Source of the DNA: Micromonospora terminaliae
Lineage (GTDB): Bacteria; Actinomycetota; Actinomycetes; Mycobacteriales; Micromonosporaceae
DNA length: 64,000 nt
NCBI RefSeq assembly: GCF_009671205.1
Contig: NZ_CP045309.1
Span: 2,418,001 to 2,482,000, forward strand
Direction: 5' to 3'
Made by a program: the position numbers and the translations under genes. This document shows, piece by piece, positions 26,358-35,309 of this stretch. Each line of letters starts with the position of its first letter. Positions within the stretch are counted from its first letter, which is position 1. The notes under the pieces are model-generated. The model was given only the letters and a program-made list of their open reading frames with translations, ran no database searches and was not told the DNA's origin.

Positions 26358-27203
26358 TCAGCCCCGTAGCGACTGGGTGCCGAGCACGGTCAGCAGCGCG
26401 AGGCGCTCGGCGTCCGTGCTGTCCGGATCGGCCGTGTAGACCATGATCCGCAGGTCGTTGCCGGCCACGGTGAGCACGTCGCAGTCGAGGGTCAGCGGCC
26501 CCACGTGCGGGTGGTCGACGGTCTTGCGCGCGGCCGTGTGCCGGCCGACCGCGCCCGCGTCCCACAGCTCGGCGAACCGAGGGCTGCGCGCGCGCAGGTC
26601 GGCCAGGAGCCGGCCCAACCGCGGGTCGGTCGGGTAACGGGCGGCGGCGGCGCGGAGGTCGCCGACCAGCGCGGCCTCGAACCCGCGTCGCTCCTCCGGG
26701 CTGAGCCGGACCCGCGAGCCGGGGCCGAGGAAGTGCCGCCACACGCCGTTGCGCTCCTCGCCCCGCCACCCGGACGGGTCGCCCATGAGCGCCGCGAACG
26801 GCGGGTTGGCCACCAGCAGCGTCCAGGAGGCGTCGTAGACCGCGACCGGGGTGCCGGTCAGCCGGTCCAGCAGCCGCTGCACGCTCGGTGTGACCTCGGT
26901 GGGCATGGCGTGCGGGCCGGGCGGTGCGAGCCCGGCCAGCCGGTGGAGATGGTCCCGCTCGGCGCCGGAGAGCCGCAGCGCCCGGGCCAGCGCCGCGACG
27001 ACCTGCGCCGACGGGTGGGAGGCCCGGCCCTGCTCGAGGCGGGTGAGGTAGTCGACCGAGATCCCGGCCAGCAGCGCCAACTCCTCACGGCGCAGTCCGG
27101 CAGTACGGCGCGACCGGCCGGCGGGCAGCCCGGCGGCCTCCGGCGGTACCCGGTCGCGCCAGCGCCGGACCGCCTGCCCGAACTCCGCCTCCGTCACAGC
27201 CAC
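26358..27203 (-). CDS. MmyB-type helix-turn-helix regulator (1)
   Basis: 281-residue regulator. The N-terminal XRE-type HTH is RSRRTAGLRREELALLAGISVDYLTRLEQGR (about 30-60). The C-terminal MmyB-like ligand domain (LLVANPPFAALMG, MVYTADPDSTDAERLALL) resembles a PAS fold thought to bind fatty acids. It is divergent from the SDR gene, with which such regulators commonly pair. A second regulator of the same architecture lies at about 37 kb beside another oxidoreductase. Starts at 27203 and 27197 are both possible. Confidence 0.88.
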   Translation of the reverse strand: MAVTEAEFGQAVRRWRDRVPPEAAGLPAGRSRRTAGLRREELALLAGISVDYLTRLEQGRASHPSAQVVAALARALRLSGAERDHLHRLAGLAPPGPHAMPTEVTPSVQRLLDRLTGTPVAVYDASWTLLVANPPFAALMGDPSGWRGEERNGVWRHFLGPGSRVRLSPEERRGFEAALVGDLRAAAARYPTDPRLGRLLADLRARSPRFAELWDAGAVGRHTAARKTVDHPHVGPLTLDCDVLTVAGNDLRIMVYTADPDSTDAERLALLTVLGTQSLRG

Positions 27204-27298
27204 CAGTCTGCCCCGCGGTCGTTCCGACCGGGTGGCCCTGCCAGTCCCAGGAAAACCGGCGCCTGGCTGGCTGCCCGCTGCGGACGGAGCCTGGTGCC

Positions 27299-28006
27299 AT
27301 GACGACGACACTGATCACCGGGGCCAACAAGGGCCTCGGTTTCGAGACCGCCCGCCGGCTGGTGGCCGCCGGGCACACCGTCTGGATCGGCAGCCGGGAC
27401 GCGGAGCGCGGCCGCCGCGCCGCCGAGCGGCTGGGAGCGCGTTTCGTCCCGCTGGACGTCACCGACGACGCCTCGGTGGCGGCCGCGGCACGCATCGTCG
27501 AGGCGGGCGGGGGACTGGACGTGCTGGTCAACAATGCCGGCATCGAGGGGCGCACGGCCGGAAACGGCGTCGTCGGCGCCGCCGAGGTCACCGCCGAGGA
27601 GATGCGGACGCTGTTCGAGACGAACGTCTTCGGAACCGTCCGGGTCACCCACGCGTTCCTGCCGCTGCTGCGGCGCTCGGCCGCCCCGGTCGTGGTGAAC
27701 GTGAGCAGCGGCCTGGCCTCGGTCACCCGGCTCACCGACCCGGCCGACCCGGCGTACGGCTACCCCGGGGTGGCGTATCCCGCCTCGAAGGCGGCGGTCA
27801 ACATGCTCACCGTGCAGTACGCCAAGGCGTTCCCCGGGATGCGCATCAACGCGGTGGAGCCCGGGTTCACCGCGACGGACCTCAACGGGCGTACGGGCAC
27901 GCAGACCGTCGAGGAGGGCGCGGAGGTCATCGTCCGGATGGCCCAGGTGGGCCGGGACGGCCCGACCGCCGGCTATTTCGACGCCTCTGGCCCGTTGCCA
28001 TGGTGA
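27299..28006 (+). CDS. Short-chain dehydrogenase/reductase
   Basis: 235-residue classical SDR with TGANKGLGFE (NAD(P)-binding, residues 7-16), NNAGIEG and the catalytic YPASK (Tyr about 160, Lys about 164), preceded by Ser in NVSSG. It reduces or oxidises an unknown carbonyl/alcohol. It is likely the main target of the divergent MmyB regulator. Confidence 0.9.
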   Translation: MTTTLITGANKGLGFETARRLVAAGHTVWIGSRDAERGRRAAERLGARFVPLDVTDDASVAAAARIVEAGGGLDVLVNNAGIEGRTAGNGVVGAAEVTAEEMRTLFETNVFGTVRVTHAFLPLLRRSAAPVVVNVSSGLASVTRLTDPADPAYGYPGVAYPASKAAVNMLTVQYAKAFPGMRINAVEPGFTATDLNGRTGTQTVEEGAEVIVRMAQVGRDGPTAGYFDASGPLPW

Positions 28007-28120
28007 GCCACAACCTATCTTCCTAGGATGCCTTACGCGACGTGCGCACGAGCACAGCGTTTGGGGGGACGGGCACCGGGGACGCAACCCACGGAAACCG
28101 GAACGAGCCGAGGAGGCGCG

Positions 28121-28315
28121 ATGAGCTTCACCGACAAGGCGAAGAGCCGGGCCCAGGAGATGGCCGGCATGGCCAAGGAGCGGATCGGCAACGCCACCGA
28201 CAACGAGCGGTTGCGCGCCGAGGGCGCCAACGAGCAGAGCGCCGCGCGGGCGCGGCAGGCCGGGCAGAACGTCAAGGAGGCCGGGCGCAACGTCCGCGAC
28301 GCCTTCGACAAGTGA
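28121..28315 (+). CDS. CsbD-family stress protein
   Basis: 64-residue hydrophilic, helix-forming protein: KAKSRAQEMAGMAKERIGNATDNERLRAEG followed by Gln/Lys/Arg-rich repeats (ARQAGQNVKEAGRNVRD). CsbD members are general-stress-induced in bacilli; their molecular role is unclear. A perfect AGGAGG lies 4 nt before the ATG, suggesting strong translation. It is followed at once by a 19-bp terminator. Confidence 0.85.
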   Translation: MSFTDKAKSRAQEMAGMAKERIGNATDNERLRAEGANEQSAARARQAGQNVKEAGRNVRDAFDK

Positions 28316-28321
28316 TCGCTA

Positions 28322-28362
28322 CGGCGGCGGGCCTCCGGATCGAATCCGGAGGCCCGCCGCCG
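28322..28362 (+). terminator. Strong terminator after csbD-like gene
   Basis: Perfect 19-bp stem (arms 28322-28340 and 28344-28362) with a CGA loop, beginning 6 nt after the csbD-like stop. Confidence 0.85.
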
Positions 28363-28373
28363 TGTGCGGATGC

Positions 28374-28413
28374 GCGTAGCCCCCGTGAGCCGGCCGGCTC
28401 ACGGGGGCTACGC
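28374..28413 (-). terminator. 40-bp perfect palindrome, terminator of kamA
   Basis: Two 20-nt arms (28374-28393, 28394-28413) are perfect reverse complements with no loop bases, ending 11 nt from the kamA stop codon. Together with the preceding hairpin it insulates the two convergent genes. Confidence 0.75.
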
Positions 28414-28424
28414 GGTGGTGCGGG

Positions 28425-29831
28425 TCAGTCGTCGCGGTGGGCGCTCCACCAGGCCTGGCCGGCCTCCGGCAGGGTGTCGATCGGGTCGTAGTACGCGTAG
28501 CGCTTGTTGAGCGCTTCGAGGTCGGCGGACTCGATCGAGGTGCGGTAGTTCTTGGTCCAGTACGAGATGCCGCGTTCGCGGTCGTACTCGGTGAGCATGT
28601 GCACCCAGCGCTTGCCGACGAACGGGACGTCGCACACGATGCGCGGGGTCGCGTAGCCGGGCAGGTAGCCCATGATGTCGTGCTGGAGCTGCTGGGCGTG
28701 CCACACCGGGACCCGCCAGTGCTCGGCGTTGGGGATCATGTCGCACATGTAGAAGTAGTACGGCAGGATGCCGGCCTCGCCCTGGAGGGCGAAGCAGAGG
28801 TCGAGCAGGTCGGCGCTGGTGGCGTTGACGCCGCGCATGAGCACGCCCTGGTTGCGGACGTCGCGGACGCCGACGTCGAGGGCGGTCTGGGCGGCCTTGG
28901 CGACCAGCGGGGTGATCGACTGCCGGTGGTTGACGTGGGTGTGGATGGCCAGGTTGACGCCGCGGCGGGCGGCGGTGCGGGCGACCCGTTCGAGGCCCTC
29001 GACGACGTCGGCCTGGAGCCAGTGCTGGGGCAGGCCCATGAGGGCCTTGGTGGCGAGGCGGATGTCGCGGATGGTCTCGATCTCGAGCAGCCGCATGAGG
29101 TAGGACTCGAGGTTCTTCCAGGGCACGTTGGCCACGTCGCCGCCGGAGACGACGACGTCGCGGACGCCCGGGTGGGCCTTGAGGTAGGCGATGTGGGCGT
29201 CGTAGCGGTCGACCGGCTTGAGGGTCAGCTTGAGCTTGTCGACGGCGGGGGTGGAGTTGCCGACGAGGTCCATCCGGGTGCAGTGGCCGCAGTACTGCGG
29301 GCAGGTGGAGAGCAGCTCGGCGAGGACCTTGGTGGGGTAGCGGTGGGTGAGGCCTTCGGCGACCCACATGTCGTGCTCGTGGAGGCTGTCGCGGCTGGCG
29401 TAGGGGTGCGACGGCCAGTCGGTGCGCCGGTCGGAGGCGACGGGGATCATGTAGCGGCGGATCGGGTCGGCGAGGAACGCCTCGGTGGTCATGGGCTCGA
29501 ACGGCACCATGGTGTTGAGCATCTGCGGCGGCACCAGCATGGACATGGTGGCCAGGGCCTTCTGGTCGGCCTCGAGGTCGGCGTAGAAGGTCTCGTCGAC
29601 GAGGTCGCCGAGGACGGTGCGCAGCTGCTTGATGTTCTTGACGCAGTTGACCCGCTGCCACTGGGCGTTCTCCCACTGCTCCCGGGTGACGTGGCGCCAG
29701 CCGGGGAAGCGGGTCCAGTCGGGTTCGACCAGGGGGCTGCGGCGGTATTCGTACGGCTGCCCGGCGGTCGGAACGGCGACCGGGGCGTGACGGGGTTGAG
29801 GGATGGTCTCAACCGGTTGGGTCTGGGTCAC
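28425..29831 (-). CDS. kamA: Lysine 2,3-aminomutase
   Basis: 468-residue radical-SAM, PLP-dependent aminomutase. The iron-sulfur motif is CPQYCGHC (C177, C181, C184). SGGD is near 229-232. The two aspartates that hold the lysine epsilon-amino group in the clostridial enzyme are kept (D364 in YMCD, D401 in VCDVP), and the PLP lysine is K407. These residues favour lysine over glutamate as substrate; the product would be beta-lysine. The N-terminus is about 50 residues longer than in Clostridium. The GTG start follows GGAGGGG. It is divergent from the kdd-kamDE operon and shares its intergenic dyad. Confidence 0.92.
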   Translation of the reverse strand: MTQTQPVETIPQPRHAPVAVPTAGQPYEYRRSPLVEPDWTRFPGWRHVTREQWENAQWQRVNCVKNIKQLRTVLGDLVDETFYADLEADQKALATMSMLVPPQMLNTMVPFEPMTTEAFLADPIRRYMIPVASDRRTDWPSHPYASRDSLHEHDMWVAEGLTHRYPTKVLAELLSTCPQYCGHCTRMDLVGNSTPAVDKLKLTLKPVDRYDAHIAYLKAHPGVRDVVVSGGDVANVPWKNLESYLMRLLEIETIRDIRLATKALMGLPQHWLQADVVEGLERVARTAARRGVNLAIHTHVNHRQSITPLVAKAAQTALDVGVRDVRNQGVLMRGVNATSADLLDLCFALQGEAGILPYYFYMCDMIPNAEHWRVPVWHAQQLQHDIMGYLPGYATPRIVCDVPFVGKRWVHMLTEYDRERGISYWTKNYRTSIESADLEALNKRYAYYDPIDTLPEAGQAWWSAHRDD

Positions 29832-29879
29832 GGCCCCTCCTGACTGTGGTGCGGGTGATCAACGATCCCGAAGGCTACT

Positions 29880-29921
29880 GGAAAATATCCGGTGAAGAAA
29901 TTAGTCTGCCGGAAGTTTTCC
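29880..29921. promoter_or_regulatory. Inverted repeat between kamA and kdd
   Basis: GGAAAATATCCGG and CCGGAAGTTTTCC are inverted copies (11 of 13 positions match) separated by 16 bp, in an AT-rich stretch between the two divergent lysine-catabolic units. It is the best operator candidate for coordinated control; the regulator is not identified. Confidence 0.5.
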
Positions 29922-29973
29922 CGCGACGCGAGCCCTGACCGGGGTTTCGGGCGGCTGGACATAGGGGGTCGGC

Positions 29974-31035
29974 GTGACGTCACCGGTGGGTCTGCACCGA
30001 GTCGTGGAACCGGCGGGGGTGCTGCCGCAGGCGGCGTGGCGCCTGGACGCCGACCCGCGGATCGCCGCGAACGAGGTGCGGATCCGGGTCGAGCGGCTCA
30101 ACCTGGACGCGGCGAGCTTCCGGCAGCTGTCGGAGAAGCACGGCGGCGACGGGGAGAAGGTCCGCGCCGAGGTGCTGGAGATCATCTCGACCCGGGGGAA
30201 GATGCAGAACCCGGTCACCGGCTCCGGCGGGATGCTGATCGGCACGGTGGAGGAGGCCGGGAAGCGGTCCCCGCTGGGCCTGCGGCCGGGCGACCGGGTG
30301 GCCACCCTGGTGTCGCTGACGCTGACCCCGCTGACGATCCTCGACGGGCTGGCCCGCTGGGACGGGCGCAGCGAGCAGGTGCCCTGTGACGGGTACGCGA
30401 TCCTGTTCGCCCGGTCGATCGCCGCGGTGCTGCCGGGCGACCTGCACCCGGAGCTGTCGCTGGCCGTGCTCGACGTGTGCGGGGCTCCGGCGCTGACCGC
30501 GCGGGTGGTGGCCGAGCAGGTGGCGCGGCGCCGCCGCGGGGAGGACCCGCGGCCGGTGACGGTGGCGGTGATCGGTGGGGCCGGCAAGAGCGGTTCGCTG
30601 TCCCTGGCGGCGGCACGGCGGGCGGGCGCCGGCCGTACCGTCGGGGTGGTGCCGGTGGCGGCGGAGCGCGACGCCCTGGAGGCGGCCGGCCTGGCGGACG
30701 TGGTGGCGCTGGCCGACGCGCGCGACCCGGTGGGGTTGTCCACGGCGGTGACCACGGCGCTGGGTGGCCCGGCGGACGTGACGGTGGTCTGCGTGGACGT
30801 GCCGGGTTGTGAGCACGGTGCGGTCCTGGGCACCGAGGATGGCGGCACGGTGATCTTCTTCTCGATGGCGACGAGTTTCGCGGCGGCGGCGCTGGGGGCG
30901 GAGGGCCTGGCCGCGGACGTGACCATGCTGGTGGGCAACGGGTACGTGCCGGGGCACGCGGAGTTGGCGCTGGACCTGCTGCGCGGCGAGCCGGGGGTGC
31001 GTCGTCTGTTCGAGGCGCGGTTGGCGGCAGACTGA
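29974..31035 (+). CDS. kdd: L-erythro-3,5-diaminohexanoate dehydrogenase
   Basis: 353-residue oxidoreductase with a GroES-like N-terminal part and a Rossmann domain (VAVIGGAGKSGSLSLAAARRAG, about 189-210). The family-typical start GLHRVVEPAGVLPQAAWRLD and EKHGGDGEKVRAEVLEIISTRGKMQNPVTGSGGML match Kdd of lysine fermenters. It would oxidise 3,5-diaminohexanoate, the product of KamDE, to 5-amino-3-ketohexanoate with NAD. Start GTG with AGGGGG upstream. It heads the operon that contains kamD and kamE, supporting the assignment. Confidence 0.88.
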   Translation: MTSPVGLHRVVEPAGVLPQAAWRLDADPRIAANEVRIRVERLNLDAASFRQLSEKHGGDGEKVRAEVLEIISTRGKMQNPVTGSGGMLIGTVEEAGKRSPLGLRPGDRVATLVSLTLTPLTILDGLARWDGRSEQVPCDGYAILFARSIAAVLPGDLHPELSLAVLDVCGAPALTARVVAEQVARRRRGEDPRPVTVAVIGGAGKSGSLSLAAARRAGAGRTVGVVPVAAERDALEAAGLADVVALADARDPVGLSTAVTTALGGPADVTVVCVDVPGCEHGAVLGTEDGGTVIFFSMATSFAAAALGAEGLAADVTMLVGNGYVPGHAELALDLLRGEPGVRRLFEARLAAD

Positions 31036-31040
31036 GCATC

Positions 31041-32615
31041 ATGACGAACCCCTCGACCTTGTACCGCGGCGGAGTGCTGCACTGTCCGGCCGACCCGAGC
31101 GCGACGGCGTTGCTGGTGCGTGACGGACGGATCGCCTGGTTGGGTGCCGACGCGGACGCGCCGGCCGCCGACCGGGTGGTGGAGCTGGGTGGTGCGCTGG
31201 TGACGCCGGCGTTCGTGGACGCGCACGTGCACGCCACGGACACGGGGTTGGCCCTGTCGGGGCTGGACCTGTCGGCGGTGCGGTCGGCGTCCGGGCTGTT
31301 GGACGCCGTGTCCGCGTTCGCGGCCGCGCTGCCGGGTGACGCGGTGGTGCTGGGGCACGGCTGGGACGAGTCGTCCTGGGCGGAGCCGGTCCTGCCGGAC
31401 GCGGCGGCGCTGGACCGGGCGGCGGGGGGCCGCAAGGTGTACCTGTCGCAGGCGTCGATCCATTCGGCGCTGGTGTCGGCGGCGCTGCTGGCGGCGTGCC
31501 CGGACGCGGCGGCCGCCGCCGGGTACGACCCGTCGGGCTGGCTGCGGCGCGACGCGCACCACGTCGTGCGGGCCGCGGCGCTGGGTTCGGTCACGGCGGC
31601 GCAGCGGGTGGCTGCCCAGCGCGCGGCGCTGCGACACGCGGCGTCGCTGGGCATTGCCGCGGTGCACGAGTGCGGCGGCCCGGGCACCTCCGACGAGAGC
31701 GACTTCACCGGCCTGCTGGCGATCTCCGGCGACGGCGTGCCCGAGGTGTACGGGTACTGGGGTGAGCTGCTGGGCGCGGCGAAGGCCCGGGAGCTGGGCG
31801 CGGTGGGCGCCGGCGGCGACCTGTACGCCGACGGGGCACTCGGGTCGCGCACGGCGCATGTGTCGGCGGCGTACCTGGACGGGGAGCCGGGGGCGTGCGG
31901 GCACGGTTACGTGACCGCCGAGCAGGTGCGTGACCATCTGCTGGACTGCTCGGCGCACGGGTTGCAGGGCGGGTTCCACGCGATCGGGGACGCGGCGATC
32001 GGCACGGTGCTGGAGGGGTTCGCGCAGGCGGCGCAGAAGGTGGGCGTGGACCGGTTGCGGGCGGCCCGGCACCGGATCGAGCACGCGGAGATCATGAGCA
32101 AGCGGTTGATCGCCGGGTTCGTGGAGTACGGGATCGTGGCGTCGATGCAGCCGGCGTTCGACCGGCTGTGGGGCGGGGCGGGCCGGATGTACGAGTCGCG
32201 GCTGGGGTTGTCCCGGTCGTTGGAGTCGAACCCGATGGGCGCCATGCACGGGGTGGGTGTGGCGTTGGCGTTCGGGTCGGATTCGCCGGTGACGCCGCTG
32301 GACCCGTGGGGGTCGGTGCGGGCGGCGGCGGCGCACCACAACCCGGTGCAGCGGATGAGTGTGCGGGCGGCGTTCGCGGCGCACACCCGCGGCGGGTGGC
32401 GGGCCGTGCACCTGGACAACGAGGGGGTCCTGGCGTTGGGGGCGCCGGCGACGTTCGCGGTGTGGGACACCCCGGCCGGGGTGGAGCGGGGGCTGCCGGT
32501 GTTGCAGGCCGAGGACCCGGAGGCGCGTGGCGCGGAGGATCCGACGCCGCTGCCGGTGTGCCGCGCGACGGTGCTGCGTGGTGACGTGATCTATCAGGAA
32601 GGCACTCCTCAGTGA
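31041..32615 (+). CDS. YtcJ-like metal-dependent amidohydrolase
   Basis: 524-residue amidohydrolase_3-type enzyme. The metal ligands are visible: HxH in DAHVHATD (about residues 61-63), then HAIGDAA, HRIEHAE and the late Asp in FGSDSPV. It hydrolyses C-N bonds of an unknown substrate. It sits 5 bp after kdd, and its stop overlaps the kamD start, so it is an integral part of the lysine operon. That is the slot where fermenters usually carry kce, but the families are unrelated, so it cannot simply replace Kce. A lactam or N-acyl lysine derivative is a reasonable guess only. Confidence 0.88.
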   Translation: MTNPSTLYRGGVLHCPADPSATALLVRDGRIAWLGADADAPAADRVVELGGALVTPAFVDAHVHATDTGLALSGLDLSAVRSASGLLDAVSAFAAALPGDAVVLGHGWDESSWAEPVLPDAAALDRAAGGRKVYLSQASIHSALVSAALLAACPDAAAAAGYDPSGWLRRDAHHVVRAAALGSVTAAQRVAAQRAALRHAASLGIAAVHECGGPGTSDESDFTGLLAISGDGVPEVYGYWGELLGAAKARELGAVGAGGDLYADGALGSRTAHVSAAYLDGEPGACGHGYVTAEQVRDHLLDCSAHGLQGGFHAIGDAAIGTVLEGFAQAAQKVGVDRLRAARHRIEHAEIMSKRLIAGFVEYGIVASMQPAFDRLWGGAGRMYESRLGLSRSLESNPMGAMHGVGVALAFGSDSPVTPLDPWGSVRAAAAHHNPVQRMSVRAAFAAHTRGGWRAVHLDNEGVLALGAPATFAVWDTPAGVERGLPVLQAEDPEARGAEDPTPLPVCRATVLRGDVIYQEGTPQ

Positions 32616-34171
32616 CAGGCAAGCTTGGGTTGGATCCGGCGCTGGTGGCGCGGGCGCGGGAGTTGGCGTGCCGGGCCGGGCAGCCGGTGGTGGATCTGGC
32701 GCGCAGCCACACCACGGTGTCGGTGGAGCGGGCGGTGCTGCGGCTGGCCGGGGTGACGGGGGCCGACCCGGACGGCATCCCGTGGGTGAACCGTCTGGTG
32801 GACGCGGTGGTCGCCGACGTCGGTCTGGGGCACGGGGTGGCGGCGCCGGTGTTCGACGCGCTGGCGCGGGAGCAGATCGCCGACGTGACGCTGCTGGCGC
32901 AGAAGGCCGCGGCCGGGTCGGTGCGGTTCACCCAGCCGACGGGGAAGGCCGCGACGGCGGCGCGGCGGGTGGCCCGGAAGGCGGTGGCCGCGGGGGTGCG
33001 GCAGATCGACCGGCGGCGCGCCGAGCGGGACCGCCTGGTGAAGCGGTACGGGGATCCGGAGCAGCGGCCGTGGATCTACCTGATCGTGGCGACGGGTGAC
33101 ATCTACGAGGACATCCCGCAGGCGCAGGCGGCCGCCCGGGCCGGGGCGGACATCATCGCGGTGATCCGTTCGACGGGTCAGTCGCTGCTGGACTACGTGC
33201 CCGAGGGCGCCACCCGGGAGGGGTTCGCCGGCACGTACGCGACACAGGAGAACTTCCGGCTGATGCGGGCGGCGCTGGACGAGTCGTCGCGGGAGCTCGG
33301 CCGGTACGTGCGGTTGACGAACTACGCGTCGGGCCTGTGCATGCCGGAGATGGCCACCCTGGCGGGCCTGGAACGGCTCGACATGATGCTCAACGACTCG
33401 ATGTACGGGATCCTGTTCCGCGACATCAACCCGATCCGCACGTTCGTGGACCAGCGGTTCTCCCGGCAGGTGCACGCCCGCGCCGGGATCATCATCAACA
33501 CCGGTGAGGACAACTACCTGACCACCGCCGACGCGGTGGACGAGGCGCACACGGTGACGGTGTCGCAGCTGCTCAACGAGTACTTCGCGCACGAGGCGGG
33601 GCTGGCGGACTGGCAGCTCGGGCTGGGCCACGCGTTCGAGATCAACCCGGACCTGCCGGAGTCGTTCCGCCTGGAGCTGGCGCACGCGCTGCTGGCGCGG
33701 GAGCTGTTCCCCGACGCGCCGCTGAAGTGGATGCCGCCGACGAAGCACATGACCGGGGACGTGTTCCGCGGCAACCTGCTCGACGGGTTCTTCAACCTGG
33801 TGGGCACCATGACCGGGCAGGGCATCCTGCTGGTGGGGATGATGACCGAGGCGGTGGTCACCCCGTGGCTGTCGGACCGGGACATCGCCCTGCAGAACGT
33901 CCGGTACGTGCTGGGCGCCGCCGGCGGGCTGCACGAGGACTTCGTGCCGGCGCCGGGCGGGTTCATCCAGCAGCGCGCCCACCGGGTGCTCGGTGAGGCC
34001 GTGGACCTGCTGGAGCGCATCGGTGACCAGTCGCTGCTGACGGCGATCGCCGAAGGCACGTTCGGGATCATGAAGCGGCCCGCGGACCGGGGCAAGGGCC
34101 TCGACGGTGTCGCGAAGCACGAGGCCGACTACTACAACCCGGCCACGGACATCCTGGAGCAGGCGGCATGA
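32612..34171 (+). CDS. kamD: Lysine 5,6-aminomutase alpha subunit
   Basis: 519-residue TIM-barrel subunit of the adenosylcobalamin- and PLP-dependent aminomutase that moves the terminal amino group of beta-lysine (or D-lysine) to C5. Family segments include DPEQRPWIYLIVATGDIYEDIPQAQAAARAGADIIAVIRSTGQSLLDY (split across about 148-195), LTNYASGLCMPEMA and MYGILFRDINPIRTF. The length equals that of clostridial KamD. The GTG overlaps the amidohydrolase stop and its stop overlaps kamE. Activity requires B12. Confidence 0.93.
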   Translation: MTGKLGLDPALVARARELACRAGQPVVDLARSHTTVSVERAVLRLAGVTGADPDGIPWVNRLVDAVVADVGLGHGVAAPVFDALAREQIADVTLLAQKAAAGSVRFTQPTGKAATAARRVARKAVAAGVRQIDRRRAERDRLVKRYGDPEQRPWIYLIVATGDIYEDIPQAQAAARAGADIIAVIRSTGQSLLDYVPEGATREGFAGTYATQENFRLMRAALDESSRELGRYVRLTNYASGLCMPEMATLAGLERLDMMLNDSMYGILFRDINPIRTFVDQRFSRQVHARAGIIINTGEDNYLTTADAVDEAHTVTVSQLLNEYFAHEAGLADWQLGLGHAFEINPDLPESFRLELAHALLARELFPDAPLKWMPPTKHMTGDVFRGNLLDGFFNLVGTMTGQGILLVGMMTEAVVTPWLSDRDIALQNVRYVLGAAGGLHEDFVPAPGGFIQQRAHRVLGEAVDLLERIGDQSLLTAIAEGTFGIMKRPADRGKGLDGVAKHEADYYNPATDILEQAA

Positions 34172-34920
34172 CGGAGAAGAAGATCGTCCGGCCGTACGGG
34201 GACACCACCGGCGACGGCATGGTGCAGGTGTCCTTCACGCTGCCGGTGCCGCACGACAAGCGCGCCGAGGGCGCGGCGGTGCAGCTGGCCAACAAGATGG
34301 GCATGGACCCGGCGATGCTGGTGCACGCCAAGCAGATGGGCGACGGGTTCACCTTCTTCGTGGTCTACGGGCGGGTGAACCACCTCGTGGACCTGGACAA
34401 GGTGCAGGTGGTGGAACGGGACTTCCCGCTGCTGTCGGCCAAGGAGGTCAACACGGTGGTGAAGCAGCGGCTGCGGCGCAAGCTGTCCGTGGTGGGCGCC
34501 TGCATCGGCACCGACGCGCACACCGTGGGCATCGACGCGATCCTCAACGTCAAGGGCATCGCGGGGGAGAAGGGCCTGGAGTACTACCGGGAGCTGAAGG
34601 TCACCAACCTGGGCGCGCAGGTGAGCGTGCCGGAGCTGGTCGAGGCGGCCCGGCAGGAGAAGGCCGACGCGGTGCTCGTCTCCCAGGTGGTGACGCAGCG
34701 CGACGCGCACCTGCACAACACCCGGGAGATGTCCGCGGCGTTCCGGGAGGCGCTGCCCGCCGGCAAGCGGCCCCTGCTGATCGTCGGCGGCCCCCGCTTC
34801 GACGAGACCATGACCGGGGAGCTGGGCGTCGACCGGATCTTCGGTCGCGGCACCACCCCCGGCGAGGTCGCCAGCTACCTGGTGCACGCCCTCATCACGA
34901 ACAAGAAGGCGAGAGCATGA
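34168..34920 (+). CDS. kamE: Lysine 5,6-aminomutase beta subunit
   Basis: 250-residue cobalamin-binding subunit. The B12 motif DxHxxG is present as DAHTVG with H118. A lysine exactly 11 residues later (K129 in NVKGI) corresponds to the PLP lysine spacing known in the clostridial enzyme (H133/K144). A GG-containing Rossmann-like end (LLIVGGPRFDE) completes the B12 domain. It forms the holoenzyme with KamD. Confidence 0.94.
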   Translation: MTEKKIVRPYGDTTGDGMVQVSFTLPVPHDKRAEGAAVQLANKMGMDPAMLVHAKQMGDGFTFFVVYGRVNHLVDLDKVQVVERDFPLLSAKEVNTVVKQRLRRKLSVVGACIGTDAHTVGIDAILNVKGIAGEKGLEYYRELKVTNLGAQVSVPELVEAARQEKADAVLVSQVVTQRDAHLHNTREMSAAFREALPAGKRPLLIVGGPRFDETMTGELGVDRIFGRGTTPGEVASYLVHALITNKKARA

Positions 34921-35309
34921 GCGATCCCCGCGTCGGCCTGACCGTCACCCACCGCCGGTACGTGCCGTACTCCCACGCCCACTACGCGGGCAACCTCGTC
35001 GACGGGGCGTACGCGCTGGGGCTGTTCGGGGACGTCGCCACCGAGGTGTGCATCCGCACCGACGGCGACGAGGGGCTGTTCGCCTCCTACTCCGACGTGC
35101 AGTTCAAGGCCCCCATGAAGGCCGGTGACGTGCTGGAGGTCGTCGCCACCGTCACCCGGGTCGGCACCCGCAGCCGCACCATCGACTTCGCCGCCCGGGT
35201 GGTGTGCCGGGGCCGCCCCGACAAGGGCGAGTCCGCCGCCGAGGTCCTCGCCGAGCCGATCGTCGCGGTCACCGCGACCGGCACGGTGGTCGTCCCCCCA
35301 GCGGCGTGA
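34917..35309 (+). CDS. kal: 3-aminobutyryl-CoA ammonia-lyase (hotdog fold)
   Basis: 130-residue single-domain hotdog protein: SHAHYAGNLVDGAYALGLFGDVATEV, then FASYSDVQFKAPMKAGDVLEVVATVTRVGTRSRTIDF. The size and start agree with Kal of lysine fermenters, which removes ammonia from L-3-aminobutyryl-CoA to give crotonyl-CoA. The context (directly after kamDE) is the main reason for choosing Kal over a thioesterase. If correct, a Kce enzyme must supply its substrate from elsewhere in the genome. Confidence 0.82.
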   Translation: MSDPRVGLTVTHRRYVPYSHAHYAGNLVDGAYALGLFGDVATEVCIRTDGDEGLFASYSDVQFKAPMKAGDVLEVVATVTRVGTRSRTIDFAARVVCRGRPDKGESAAEVLAEPIVAVTATGTVVVPPAA

